DNA of 64,000 nucleotides from contig CM044966.1 of the NCBI GenBank assembly GCA_024516035.1, positions 20,654,576 to 20,718,575 on the forward strand. The letters are read 5' to 3'. Source of the stretch: Bactericera cockerelli (Eukaryota > Arthropoda > Insecta > Hemiptera > Triozidae). The notes beneath the pieces were generated by a model. The model was not told the origin of the DNA. It saw only the letters and a program-made list of their open reading frames with translations, and did not search any database. Shown one piece after another: positions 43,130 to 55,400 of this stretch. The first letter of the stretch is position 1. The number at the start of each line of letters is the position of its first letter. A program made the translations under genes and the position numbers.

Positions 43130-44440
43130 GACACACAACTCCGAAATTTCAATTAAAAGTTTGCAGTTCTGAGCTCTGACTTTGCTTTGGATCCGTGACT
43201 GAAAGAGAACTCTTTTGTTCGGTGAAGTTTGTTTTGTTTATGATGAGTGTTTCAACATCTCTGGACAAATCATTGAGTTTAGCATGTTGAAGTAATTTTC
43301 AACAGTCCCACAACGGCATTGTTAGCATTGTGGAGGATGCCAGGCATGGTTTTAGTTATGGCATTTACAGCCATATTTATGAACAGAAACGCCGTTTGAT
43401 GCTATGTCTGAAGCATGATATCCTTTTAATATTATTGTGCCTTATACCTTGTTGAGAATAAATGCTGTAGACAAAATCCGCTGGTTATTAATACGGATTT
43501 AGACAGTCTTTTTTAGTTTTCATGAGAAAATAGAAAAGAAAATTAATAAGAAGAAGCCTACAGGTTTCCTGAAAAGTCACTGCGTACTTATAGGGGAACA
43601 CGATAGACCATGATGTTATTGAATGCATAATGAACCATTATTATTATTATTAATTTATCTTTTAACAAATAAACTTCATCAACAAATCAATAGGATGGTA
43701 TACCATCTTCAAAAATAAAAAAAAAGAACCAACAGCACAGCATAAATTACAATTAAACAAAACAATAATAATAAAAAAATAAAATATAAATGGAAACTGA
43801 AAAGGAAAAAAATAGAATAAATATATTCACACATATTATGTCCTATCTAAAGGACGGGGTTATTGCCTATGACAATCTATAATATTGTACCTATTCCATG
43901 ATTTTAAAAGCATATGACTACAATATTATAATGACAAACAGGCGCAGAAGGTTCAAGGAAGTTTGTAATATTGAAATTAAAATGAAATGAAAACAATCAA
44001 AGCTGAATAAATTGAACCCCCTTACATTTTCAAAAATGCGAAGCGACTGTTTTTCACCCACTATCCTGGAAAGGGTTAAACCAGACAAAAATTAACCTCT
44101 CTCTGAAACGTCCTTGAAAGTTCTCAATGAGAACGCAGAGAAATGTAGAAATCTTCGTTCCATTACAAATTGGTTGTCTTCAAAAGACGGTTGAAAATTT
44201 GAATGTTTTGTGTGCGTCCTAATGGTAGAGAATTTCAGAAAACTATAAGAAGGAAAAGAAAGTTCTTTTCTACAATTCGAGGAAAGTAGGAAAGTTCATT
44301 TTTGTTTAATTATATTAAAGTTGAAGAAAAATTTTAATACTAGAAATTTATATAGGTACATTTATGTACTAATGAAGAAGAGATGCAGAGCTTGCGAAAA
44401 CAAAGGAATAGAATTCTTTGCTTTCTGTTTTATGTTTTAA
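43130..44440. repeat. Large direct duplication, unit 2
   Basis: Homologous to 40370-41525. It contains a reverse hairpin-retroposon segment (CTAAAGGACGGGGTTATTGC then CTATGACAATCT, about 43850-43880) of which unit 1 retains only a degraded trace. Confidence 0.75.
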
Positions 44441-44756
44441 AATAATCATACAGCATACAGTATAAGGCTTAATTCTAGTGATAATTTTTTTATATATTTG
44501 TTTTTTTTTTTATTAATATAATAACATTAAAATTTTATAAATAAAAAACTTCACTCATGGGCACAGTTCCAAGTACTGGCTGCATTCCCCTTCTGTATGA
44601 TGACACTTTGTACAGTATATTATAAATAAATACAGAATAAATTAAATCAATGATATCAGATTTGTATTTTTTTTTCTGGACAGTAGACTAAAGTAAAATA
44701 GGTAGGTATATTTTATTATTTTTTAAAGACAAATTCAAACTGATCTTCTTTCTCAG

Positions 44757-44888
44757 ATTTGTGTTAATGCACGTGATATCACAACTTCTCAAACTCGCTT
44801 CACTAAATCTACGCTGAAACCGGGACTTGCACCAGTGACCTCCAGGTTACAAGTCCGCCGCATTATGGATCAAGCTACTGAGGTCGGT
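44757..44888 (-). repeat. SINE family II (reverse)
   Basis: TTTGTGTTAATGCACGTGAT to GGATCAAGCTACTGAGGTCG. Confidence 0.82.
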
Positions 44889-44999
44889 ACAAAATTATAG
44901 AAATCGATGCGAAACAAGGAAAAGTGAACCTATCGCCCAAGCTGTATGGCTGCATTCTATGGCCTTTTTTTTCGGTTAGGCGCTTTAACACCACTGGTG

Positions 45000-45205
45000 T
45001 AGGGTTGGGTGGAAGAGATTGCCTAAGGCAATAACCCCGCCCTTTAGTTAGGACATATATTATGTATATATTTATTTATTTTTTCTTTATTTATTATTAT
45101 TTTTTGTTTGTTGTTATATTGTATTTTGTATTTTCGTTTGTAATTATTTGTATTGTATATGTCCTATTATCTAATAAAGTGTAAATAAATAAAAATAAAA
45201 TAAAT
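45000..45205 (+). repeat. Hairpin-tailed retroposon, best-preserved copy
   Basis: GGGTTGGGTGGAAGAGATTG, CCTAAGGCAATAACCCCGCC and CTTTAGTTAGGACATATATT, then an AT-rich body and CTAATAAAGTGTAAATAAAT as tail. The hairpin is near 45017-45035. Confidence 0.85.
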
Positions 45206-45220
45206 AAATTCCTCAATGAA

Positions 45221-45493
45221 CTAAATCAGGTTGATTAGTTTAGTTTGTTTTAAATACTCCATGAGGGAGTCGATAGATGAGCAGTCATCGATAAGGCTTG
45301 GTTCAACGGCAGGGAATTTACGTATTTGGATATGGATTCTACATGAGAGAATGTGTTTGACAGACAGCATCTCTCCGCATTGGCAGACAGGTGGAGATGT
45401 CTTGAGGAATAGAAACTTAAGGGTAATGCGTGTGTAGCCATTGCGGAATTCTATGTCTTTTTGATAGCTCATAGCGGTTTTAGTCCCAGACAT
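45221..45493 (-). pseudogene. Non-LTR retrotransposon C-terminal zinc-knuckle fragment
   Basis: A 90-residue frame with IEFRNGYTRITLKFL and PPVCQCGEMLSVKHILSCRI. The C-x-C-x7-H-x4-C pattern is the kind found downstream of the RT in several insect non-LTR retrotransposon clades. The protein is truncated at its N-terminus and would be non-functional. Its end meets the retroposon tail at 45205 convergently. Confidence 0.65.
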
Positions 45494-46200
45494 ACTGCAT
45501 GTACAGGGGCGGCGTAGTACTGTTAGTCCCAGACATACTGCATGTACAGGGGCGGTGTGGTACTGTTAGTCCCAGACATACTGCATGTACAGGGGCGGCG
45601 TAGTACTGTTAGTCCCAGACATACTGCATGTACAGGGGCGGCGTAGTACTGTTAGTCCAGACATACTGCATTACAGGGGCGGTGTAGTACTGTTAGTCCC
45701 AGACATACTGCATATACAGGGGCGGTTGGTACTGTTAGTCCCAGACATACTGCATGTACAGGGGCGGTGTGGTACTGTTAGTCCCAGACATACTGCATGT
45801 ACAGGGGCGGCGTAGTACTGTTAGTCCCAGACATACTGCATGTACAGGGGCGGCGTAGTACTGTTAGTCCCATGCTAGGTGTATATACAGGGGCGGTGTA
45901 GTACTGTTAGTCCAGACATACTGCATGTACAGGGGCGGTGTAGTACTGTTAGTCCCAGACATACTGCATATACAGGGGCGGTGTGATACTGTTAGTCCCA
46001 GATATACTGCATATACAGGGGCGGTGTATACTGTCAGTCCCAGACATACTGCATACAGGGGCGGCGTAGTACTGTGCTGCCATGCATGTATATACAGGGG
46101 CGGTGTAGTACTGTTAGTCCCAGACATACTGCATGTACAGGGGCGGTGTGGTACTGTTAGTCCCACTACTGCATATACAGGGGCGGCGTGTACTGTGTTG
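45485..46200. repeat. 44-bp minisatellite, about 16 copies
   Basis: The unit is CCAGACATACTGCATGTACA then GGGGCGGCGTAGTACTGTTA with GTC. Units vary by one- to three-base gaps and CG/TG changes. Frames on both strands are artefacts. Confidence 0.95.
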
Positions 46201-46600
46201 CCCATGGCAAGGGTGTAGCATACCATACCAATCCTTGCCATATCTGTTTGGTCATGGGTACGTTAGTTCCAGGGATGGAATATTTTAACTCTAATAGTGT
46301 CCCATCCAGCTTGGGACGAATCGATAGCCCGCCGGGACTGAAGGTCAGATGTCGAAGTCCTGATGGATTCGAGTGAATCTTGACGGAACTTGCAATGCGC
46401 AGTGACCAAAGTCGTCACGCGGGTCGAATTCGGTCAGTTGATACTGAAGAGGGAAGCCGGAAATGACGGAGTGATGAGGGGCGCTGCCTTTGCAGATGAC
46501 GCGTCATAAGCGTGTTACTCGGTGAACGGTTGCTGAGTGGAGATGGGAAGTGAAACGGAAATGGAGACATCGTTGCCGTAGATGTTGTAAGGACTTTATA
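46200..46600 (-). pseudogene. Coding-like remnant, frameshifted, unknown product
   Basis: GC content jumps to a level seen here only in the host exons. On the minus strand, consecutive frames read YNIYGNDVSISVSLPISTQQ, then FDPRDDFGHCALQVPSRFTR, then LTFSPGGLSIRPKLDGTLLE and IPGTNVPMTKQIWQGLVWYA. They are separated by apparent one-base frame changes near 46500 and 46380. An AG precedes the block near 46596. It could be an exon of a third gene with consensus errors, or a decayed copy; the minisatellite cuts off its far end. No family recognised. Confidence 0.45.
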
Positions 46601-46609
46601 TAATTATTG

Positions 46610-47640
46610 TTTATTTTTTATAAATAAGAATAGATTTTTTTCACAACTTCGGGGTTGTAAAGCTTTTTGTTACAAAAAAAAAAATACAAATTTACATTTA
46701 AGCATTTAAAAAAAAAAACATTATAAAATTCGAACGAATTTTCTAATCGCAACCCCAACTATGCCGAGAGCACGGACCCCAGAGCACGGACTTGATATTA
46801 TTATTAATTTTTTTTTAACTAAGACTTTTTTTATCAATATGGAGTTTCAAAATTTTCCTCTCACCGAAATTGTTGAAAAGGACTTGGTATATTTTAAAAC
46901 TAAAAATAAATAGAGTAACTTTTTTTATCGATCAATTTGGAGCTTCACAAACTTAGAGAGTCATCAATCAAGATATAAAAATAAATCTTGTTTTTTATTA
47001 AAAACTCTTACTTTCTATTGAAACTTTTCTCTACAAAACTTTAAAGAACATCAATCATTAGATTATTTGGTTTATTTCGTAAGTTTACTAAACTAATCAA
47101 AAAAATAGAACAGCAAATAACATTTAAAGCTCATCTTAGTTTTTGAATTTCAAAAAATTGAAAAATGGTCAATTGTACAATAGAAAGAACACGATGGCCA
47201 ATGAGTTACCATTTTGTTTCACTCTTATCAACGAATAATTCTCTCTCCTTTTTCCCGCCTACTTGTGTCAAGTGAACAGGTTGGATTCCAAGGGGCCGTG
47301 AATTGCAGTGAAGGAAAACCCATGTAAAATAACAAAAAAAAAAAGAACGATGCCAATGCTTATTTGGTTACTTTATCAGAATAATCCTTCGTCATTTTTC
47401 CTAAAAACAAATGATACAAGCTATGTTTAGTATGAAAATAAAAAAAACTTGTCAATAACTATCAATATATGGAAAAAACCGTTTTCCATATAATTTCCTT
47501 CAAAAGTATTGAGATTTTTTTTTCCTAAAAGAAAAATGTAAAGCTTGTTTACAAAACGGATTTTACAAAAGGATTGTTTCAAGTTTGCATCAAACTGAAA
47601 TGAATATTTAATTTTCTAAACTTCTCTTCTCAAAACTGCT
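46610..47640. other. AT-rich intergenic, no feature identified
   Basis: A and T runs, ACTTCGGGGTTGTAAAGC near 46645, nothing coding. Confidence 0.5.
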
Positions 47641-47644
47641 TTAG

Positions 47645-48425
47645 AACTCATCTCTGTCTCTTTCTTTCTCTCTCTCTCTCTTTATCTCTCTCTCTCTCTC
47701 TCTCTCTTCTTTTACTCTCCAACTTCTTCTTTCTTTCTCCTCTTTCTCTCTCTTCTTTCTCTTTATCTCTCTCTTTCTCTCTCTTCCTTCTCTCTTTCTC
47801 TTTCTCTTTTCTCTTTCTCTTCTCTCTTTCTCTTTCTCTTTCTCTTCCTTTCTCTCTCTTCCTTTCCCTTTCTCTATCCTTTCTTTTCTCTTTTCTTCTC
47901 TTTCTTTCCTTCCTCGTCTTTTTTTCTTTTCTTTTACTTTCTATCTCTCTCTCTTTATACTCTCTCCCTCTTCTCTCTTTACCTTTCCTCTCTTTTTTTC
48001 TCTCTCTTTCTCTCTCACTCTCAGTCTCTTCTCTTTCTGTCTGACTTTTACTCTTCAACTTTTTCTTTCTTCTCTACTATTTTCTAATTTATTTTCTCTC
48101 TTCTTCTCCTTTTTTACTCTTTCTCTTTCTTTCTCTATCTCTTTCTCTTTTTTGTTCTATCTCTTAGCAGTCCTTCTCTTATTTTTTTCTTTTCTTCTTT
48201 ACTCTCAGTTCATCTTTTAGATATCAATCTGCCCTCTAAATTATATACTTTTCTCTCTGGCTTACTCTCTCTTCTCTCTTCTCTGTTTTACTCTCCAACC
48301 TTCCTGTTTATTTCATAATCTCTATTTATCTCGGTCTCTTCTCATCTTTTCTTTCTCTTCTTTTCTCTTTCTCCTCTCTCTTTTCTTTAACACTCTCCCC
48401 TCTTTCTCTTTATACCTTCTCCTCT
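47645..48425. repeat. (CT)n/TTC-rich tract
   Basis: About 780 bases of pyrimidine-rich low complexity. The Lys/Glu/Arg-rich minus-strand frame is an artefact. Bases 48430-48875 hold no clear feature. Confidence 0.95.
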
Positions 48426-48879
48426 CTTTCATAAGTTTGATTGACTTCTCTGAAAACTCCTGCCCACAACTCCAGGATCGTCATCATGACTCAACTATTT
48501 GTTTACCAAATTTCTTAATAGAGCAACTTGCTCGTTACACGACCTCAGTAGATTGTTATTTTATTTTAATGATTATTAAACCTCTATTGGATGTAAAGAC
48601 ATACATGTACACTACAAATCCTATATAACTACTCTGATGGCGTAGAAGTGTAACAATAGTCCCAATAAGGGCTGGGTCAAATTCTGATGCGCATCCAGGC
48701 ACCATCCGCATGGCGTGAGCTTAACCACTAGTTGGGCATTTACCCAAAAAATTAAGCCGTTAAGAATACGGGTTGAATTTCAAAAGAAAATTAGATATAA
48801 AAAAGTGCGACTTTCCTCAAGTGACGGTTAAGGGTATGATTGGTGGACTTATGAGAGTCCTGGTTTCTTAAATTGTCAC

Positions 48880-49040
48880 TGCACTGGTAGTCAAGTGGTT
48901 AAGCGCTAGTCTGGTAACCAGGTAGCGTAGGGATCCGTTGGTTTGAATCCACTCAGTGCATGGATTTTTCCTCAATAATTTGAGTTTGTGACCACATAGT
49001 AATACTCTTAGGGTTAGGTGGTAGAAAATGTTTCAAAAAA
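48880..49040 (+). repeat. SINE family III
   Basis: TGCACTGGTAGTCAAGTGGT, GGATCCGTTGGTTTGAATCC and ACTCAGTGCATGGATTTTTC, with the 3' end truncated after GGTAGAAAATG. Confidence 0.85.
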
Positions 49041-49494
49041 AAATAAATCAATTTTTAAGCTCAATAATCCGTTGTAGAAAAAAGAATACTTTATTTAAAC
49101 ATCGTCAAAGTTTTCAAACATGTACATAAAATTACAAGGAATTCTCATTCACAAAGTACAAATAAGTACGCAAAGTACGATATCTTAGGTAATTTTTATT
49201 CAAATTTTTTTTTTAATCAAGTGAAAATGGTTCTTATGTCTTTTTGTAGTATATTATTTACCTACTAAAGTAAATTTCCTACGTGATGTACTAATAACTA
49301 CATTTTATATTATTTCGTACATGCTATTGTAAACTATTTTATTTTATCCCTATCTCCATTTGATGGTGTTTTCCAAGAATAACCTAATAAAGTTTTAGTC
49401 TTACAAGTCCCTCTTCAATTGATTTTAATTTTTTAAGAATTTCTAAAAAAAAACTTGGATTTTTATCCATTTTCTTGATGTACGATGATCTATT

Positions 49495-49690
49495 TGTTGT
49501 AAAAGTGATGTAAACTTTAGTGTTCATTTTACAGTACTCTCAAAGGTCTGTCTGTAAACTTTAGTGTTAATTGTACAGTACTCTCAAAGGTCTGTCTGTA
49601 AACTTTAGTGTTGATTTTACAGTACACCCAAGGGACTGTCTGTAAACTTTACTGTTCATTTGTCAATACTCAAAAGGGATTGTCTAATCT
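49495..49690. repeat. ~57-bp tandem repeat in the 3' flank of gene A
   Basis: CTGTCTGTAAACTTTAGTGT with TTACAGTACTCTCAAAGG is repeated about four times directly after gene A's stop codon, so it probably lies in the 3' UTR. Confidence 0.85.
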
Positions 49691-49692
49691 GC

Positions 49693-52600
49693 CTATCCGT
49701 ACTGCTCTCCTGGTAATATCGGCTCATGGTTCATCAACTTCTTGAGAAAAGCCTCAGGGTTCTCGTACAAGTTGACCAGAGGTATCGACTTGTTGGCACA
49801 GAAAGCGACATCCCTGGGGTACGAATAGTTCTCCTTCCTGTGGTAGTCACTCGGATAGGCGATTACTTTCACGTTCGGATCAGGCTCTACCGTTGTCTCC
49901 TCTTCAATATGGACAGGAACCGTCTTGAACGCTGTGACGCTTTCGTTGAAAAGAAGATTCCTGTATTCCATTCGCTTCGTCGGGTTGATGTGCTGATCGA
50001 TAAACTCGCCCCACTTTTCGCTAGCCGTCGCCAAGTCGGGGTCTTTGAGGATCATCTCGAATATGTCGTTGATGTCTTTGTCCTTCACGGCGCCACTCAC
50101 GGTGGCGGTGGGCTCCAGCGTCACCGGGACCACCGTGCTGAAGATGTTAAAGTGATTGTAATTCTCGTGGAAGAGAAGTTTCTCGCGGTTGCCGAAGTAG
50201 TCGCCGCAGAAGGGACACACGGCGAGCGAGACTTTGATGAAAGGGTCCTTGAACGTTGAGCTTGCGTCCATGTAGAACTTGCGGAACTCTTCGTAGCGTT
50301 TCCTCTGGTACCGACCCACGGTCGCGGCTGTGTAGCGCGTGTACATGCCCGTCAAATCGAGATCGCCTTCGAAAACCTCCGTCACGCCGTACTTGAGACC
50401 GTGGTACATATCGTAGTCCAGTTTGTCAACGTTCTCCTGGGAGAGATGATGTTGACGTTCGACAGCGCGGCGCCGACGTCGGAGAGCTTGGCGAAGTTGA
50501 TTTCCGAACTTCCTCTCTGGTTGGTTTCCAAAGTTTGGAATCAGTTTCTTTAGGAGTCCATCGTTGAGGAAGCGTTTGTGTCGACGGTTGTGTCTGTTCT
50601 GCGCATGTCGTCGGCTACGTCTCGCGTGTTTCGCGAGGTTCTCGACAAAGTTGCTCTCGTCCGGTCATATCTCTGGAACACGTCATCTCTGTTCATATTG
50701 GTCAGGTCTCGTTTCTGTAGTGCCTTCATGAATTCTTCGGGTCGACTCATTCCCAGCTCGTCCACATCGATGGGTCTTCTCGCTCTTGACCTGGAGATGT
50801 CCAAGAACTTCAGGTCGGGCGTTGTGGCCTCAGTGGTCTCCGGAGACTCGTCGTCCAACACCCGCTTCTTGTGGTCCGCTTTCATCTTCCGCTGGTATTC
50901 TTTCTCGTAGTACTCTTCTTCGCTTATCGTGTCTCGCTTCTTTCGCACCTCGGGGGATTTGCCCTTGCAGTTCCACATTCGACTGTTGAATTCTTCTTTC
51001 GCTACTTGCGAGGTGTCGATAATTTTCCTGATCTTCGGATCCGTTTCGTAGTCTCTCTTCACCTCTCGCCACAGTTCGCCACGGGGTCGTGCGTTGTCAG
51101 TTTCGGATAGTAGTACTTCTCCTTGCTTGTCAGATCTCGCAGTGGTTTTATCTGTGGTTTGTTTCGTACTTTCTGACCTTTTCTTGCAGTTTCTTTCTCG
51201 TCATAGTTTTCTTCGCTCTTGGATCTTCTGTATCGTCTTGGCTTGCGGATTTCTTTGAATGGATCATACGTGTGTAGTCGTGGATCTTGTGGTTCGGGTT
51301 CTGTAGTCTCTACATGCTCTTCTCTTTTTTGTCTCTTTTTAATCTGACCTTTTCTTGCAGTTTCTTTCTCGTCATAGTTTTCTTCACTTTGGATCTCCTG
51401 TATCGTCTTGGCTTGCGGATTTCTTTGAATGGATCATAGGTGTGTAGTCGTGGATCTTGTGGTTCGGGTTCTGTAGTCTCTACATGCTCTTCCTTTTTTG
51501 TCTCTTTTTAATCTGACCTTTTCTTGCAGTTTCTTTTTCGTCATAGTTTTCTTCACTTTTGGATCTCCTGTATCGTCTTGGCTTGCGGATTTCTTTAAAT
51601 GGATCATACGTGTGTAGTCGTGGATCTTGTGGTTCAGGTTCTGTAGTCTCTACATGCTCTTCTCTTTTTTGTCTCTTTTTAAAAGTCTCATAATCTTCTA
51701 AGTACTTCATTAGTTCATTTACATACGCAATTTTAGGGTTACTTTCACTTCTCTTTTGGCGTTTTTGGAGTTGGACTGTCCGTTTTGTGCGCAACTTTTC
51801 CACAATCTCATGGAAGGAGGCATTGTTTTCAATGCGAATATGATCATAGCCAACACTTCCGTTCAAAAGATTGACTTTGTCAATTAAAATGTTTATCTTT
51901 TTGATCTCTTCCTTCAGTTTATTGTTCAACAACATTTCGGCAATAACTTTGTCATTCTTGGAACTGTCTTCAAACTCATTTTCACGTATTTCATTTTTCA
52001 AGGTGTCTTCATTTTCTAATGTTAAGTTTTTCAAACCATCTGTTGCGTTTGTATCAATTTCATTCATGATATCGGCGACATTTTTCTGACTATATTCATC
52101 TTTTTCAATGCTCTCAATTACCTTTTCATGAAAATTGGTGACAATATTCATTTTAACTGTATTGATACCTTTTGTATCTACATACACTTCATTTACTCTG
52201 TGAATAAGAGGTTTCATTGTGCTTAACTCTTGTGAATCCAAATCATCACATGCCTTCTCAAGTTCATCAATCTCGCTTTTACTATTTTCATTTCGATTTC
52301 CTTTACATTTGTGTTCACTTCCGTCTTTCTTTTCGTCAATGGAATCCGAATAGATTTTTCCATTCTCTTCTAATTTATCTTTTGTCGATTCAACATGTTT
52401 AGTTCTCATAATGTTTTGACTTCCCATTTCTTTGACAAAAAGTTCAAGCACACTTTTGAGCGTATTATAGTAGGAATCTTTTTCCAAGTTACTCTCGAAA
52501 ACGGCTACATTTTCTCTGCAATACTTAGACAGAATATCTTCGATTAAGACATTGCGCTCATGTTCTCCATTTCCGTCCTCTTTTTCATGGATAACGATCG

Positions 52601-53206
52601 TATTTTCTTCTTTGTCAGACAATACTGATCTGTCATTTCTCTTGTCAAAGTCAACTTCGTCGTCTTTTTCATTATAGTCATTATACTGAACATTTTTATC
52701 TTTACCACTCTTATCTTGAACGTTATCATCAACAGTGACGCTATTATTAATTTCTATATTTGCTTCATCCAAATTGTTATCACCCTTATTATCTTCGTCT
52801 GTCATAGCATCCACACTGTCAATTTTCAGCAGAAGTTTATTAATTCCAGTCTCGTCATTGTTTGCAATGTCAAAGTCATTCTTTATTAGATTTCTAACTC
52901 TACTCCCATGATTTTTGTTTGTTTTGTCAACATCTCCGTCGCCGCTATCATCGCTTACACGAACTAGTCTTTCATACTGTCGCACAATAGACAACAGTTT
53001 GGTAAAGTTACTCGTGAATTTGTCCATTGTTTCATCGATATTTTCGACGCCTTTTGTGGCTGGATTATCGAAATCATTGTAATCCACGATTGTTTTGGAC
53101 ACCTTCTCATCTAGTGAGTTGTCAGAGGCGGTTGTGCCGTTAAGTCTACCACACAGCTCGCCCGATGTAGAGTTTCTAACTCCCGTTCTGGACGAGTTTG
53201 TGAAAT
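49693..53206 (-). CDS. Gene A, large terminal exon (proprotein-like, C2H2-like motif)
   Basis: The acceptor GTTTTGTCAACAG (before 53206) joins in phase 1 to the exon at 59200, making a NFT sequon at the junction. About 470 Asp/Glu/Asn/Lys-rich residues follow. Then come furin-type sites (RTKR 51780-51791, RQKR, RYRR) and a 57-residue tandem repeat (EEHVETTEPEPQDPRLHTYD). A C-terminal domain carries C-x2-C-x12-H-x4-H at 50152-50217 (AVCPFCGDYFG..FHENYNHF) and ends EPILPGEQYG before TAG. Six or so single-base frame breaks are visible, near 51487, 51385, 51075, 50577, 50512 and 50440, several in homopolymers. GC-rich third positions persist across them. A secreted, processed protein is inferred; family unknown. 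Confidence 0.72.
51165..51690 (-). repeat. 171-bp in-frame coding repeat, 3 copies
   Basis: Each unit encodes KKRQKREEHVETTEPEPQDP, LHTYDPFKEIRKPRRYRRSK and SEENYDEKETARKGQ. The first unit (highest coordinates) is intact. The second lacks one base near 51487 and one near 51385 relative to its neighbours. The third leads into the C-terminal region. Confidence 0.88.
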
Positions 53207-53214
53207 CTGTTGAC

Positions 53215-53350
53215 AAAACAAAACAGAAATCATGTTTTTAATTTTTATCACATGATTATTGATTATATTTTTTTTTTTGAATTTGTTGACAAAACAAAAC
53301 AGAAATCATGTTTTCTAATTTTTATCACATGATTATTGGTTATATATTTT
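53215..53350. repeat. Tandem duplicate of the intron end
   Basis: TTGTTGACAAAACAAAACAG with AAATCATGTTTT occurs at 53208 and again at 53283, so the acceptor region of gene A's terminal exon is duplicated in the intron. Confidence 0.85.
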
Positions 53351-53465
53351 TTAAATAGGTACTCGCTTTACGTTGTTTATAAGAACATTCTCATCATATT
53401 ATTTACTCTTTAATGTATCCCACCACCGGATTTAATCTAAATGGGGTACAAAATACTTACAAATT

Positions 53466-53812
53466 TTATTATTCTTTAAAATAGTCTCCTTTTAAACGTA
53501 TTAAAATATGATGTCTGTATTAGAGACTTAAAATATACAATAAAAGACAAGTAATATATTTAAAAAAAAATCTTTAATGAATGGGAGCCCAATAGTCTCC
53601 TTTTAAACGTATTAAAATATGATGTCTGTATTAGAGACTTAAAATATACAATAAAAGACAAGTAATATATTTAAAAAAAAATCTTTAATGAATGGGAGCC
53701 CAATAGTCTCCTTTTAAACGTATTAAAATATGATGTCTGTATTAGAGACTTAAAATATACAATAAAAGACAAGTAATATATTTAAAAAAAATCTTTAATG
53801 AATGGGAGCCCA
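53466..53812. repeat. Three near-identical ~111-bp tandem units
   Basis: AATAGTCTCCTTTTAAACGT to AATCTTTAATGAATGGGAGC is repeated three times, differing mainly in A-run length. It lies in gene A's intron. Confidence 0.95.
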
Positions 53813-53819
53813 GTACCGT

Positions 53820-54470
53820 CATCAAAACCATACGAGGTTAGCTTGAATCTTGTTCCTCGTACTCGGAGAGATACAGCTCTAATGATTATCGCCAGCGTCG
53901 ATGGCGCATTGAATGAACCCATTCTTGTGTTGACCCAGCACCTAAATGTAAAGTATACTGTGTAACTTCTCGCCCATCAGAGGGGATACTAGTAGTAGTA
54001 GTAGTATATTTTTATTTGTAATAAAATTTTGTTACAAAGGTGCTTACGGTATAAATAAAACATTGAAATACAAACAAGATTTTTTTTTATATAAATATAA
54101 CTATTATCTATTTACAAATATAGAGATCATTTAACTAGCTTAGTTTTTTTCCACAATAATATTAAGTCAAAAAACTTTTTTTCTCTTTTTTCCCCTTTTT
54201 AGAAGGAAATAGTTACCGTTCACTCTGACCACACATTTCTACGAGGCATACTACGGGATGGGTAAGCTACAACACAGACTACAAGCGTCTACCTCTACAA
54301 TAGATGTTGTTTTGTGGGTACGAAATAAATAAACTGGTGTGGCACAACACAACTTCCTTTATTCCTCAAAAGGAGTTGAAGTCCGCCACTGGTGACTCAA
54401 CGGTAACAGTTAGCAAAAAATAATATTGTCAAATTCGCAGTTAGCACCTTAGAATGAAAGGATCTGATAG
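53820..54470. other. Intronic AT-rich sequence
   Basis: An (AGT)n run at 53991-54007 precedes a T-rich retroposon-like stretch. No exon was seen. Confidence 0.45.
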
Positions 54471-54477
54471 GTTACAA

Positions 54478-54640
54478 TAGAAAGAGAGATAGTGAGGAGA
54501 GGTGAGAGAGAAAGATAGAGGTGAGAGAGAAAGAGAGAAAAAGAAAAAGAGAAGAGGAATAGCAGAGAGAAAGAAAGAGAGAAAAAAAGGAAAGAGAGAA
54601 AGAAATAGAGAAGAAGAGAGAGAGAGAGAGGAAGAGATGA
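54478..54640. repeat. GA-rich tract
   Basis: GAGAGAGAAAGA low complexity within gene A's intron. Confidence 0.93.
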
Positions 54641-54754
54641 AACTTTGAGTGACAAAAAAATAAAATAAAAAGTAAGTGAGAGAATATATTTAGGAAATGA
54701 ATTATTTATTTTCACTGGATAAAGGTTAAAGCTTTTTCCTTCTGTGTTCTATTT

Positions 54755-54773
54755 TCTCTCTCTCTCTCTCTCG

Positions 54774-54832
<59 letters not shown>

Positions 54833-54850
54833 CTCTCTCTCACACACACA
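54755..54850. repeat. (CT)n microsatellite with (CA)n end
   Basis: Nearly pure CTCTCT followed by CACACACA. Confidence 0.95.
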
Positions 54851-54918
54851 AACAAAATTATCCATGGTAATCTAAACATTCTAAACGTTGCAGTTGGTGG
54901 GACAAAACAGTGTATTCC

Positions 54919-55130
54919 GTGCACTGGTGGTCAAGTGGTTAAGACGTCTGGTGATCCAGGTAGAATATGGATACGTTGGTTCGAATACCACCTAGTGCAT
55001 CAATTTTTCCTCATTAATTTGAGTTTGTGCCCACATAATAATAAGACCCTGAGGGTTATATGGTAGAAAATGCTTTAAGCATTAACCTCGCCTAGTGGTT
55101 ACCTTCCACTAAAGTGTATAGGTATTATTT
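54919..55130 (+). repeat. SINE family III
   Basis: GTGCACTGGTGGTCAAGTGG to CCTTCCACTAAAGTGTATAG. Confidence 0.85.
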
Positions 55131-55244
55131 GCTATGTTTAGAAGTAAAACTCTAAGGTGGCCAGCGAGGCTGGCACGTTTAATAATAATAATAATAACAT
55201 TTAGTTTAAAATATTAAAATAATATAAAAAAAGGCTCGTTTAGT

Positions 55245-55400
55245 TCTCGTTCTGTCTATGTTGGCTATTTCCGGCCCCACTCAAGCTGAATGAGGTTGAT
55301 TTGAGTAGCTGATTTGTGAGTAACCAGTAAATGGAGGGTAAAACCTCCGTCGTCATACGACCATGTAGTTGAAAGATCATGTATTTTACATAATTTAAAT
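55245..55400 (+). repeat. SINE family IV fragment
   Basis: TTTCCGGCCCCACTCAAGCT and ATGGAGGGTAAAACCTCCGT, diverged. Bases 55400-55725 are unremarkable. Confidence 0.55.

Noticed and set aside
45485..46200. CRISPR-like regular repeats
   Set aside because: Head-to-tail 44-bp units have no unique spacers and no cas genes; it is a minisatellite in a eukaryotic context.
49726..50259. 177-residue plus-strand frame
   Set aside because: Shadow of gene A's C-terminal coding region.
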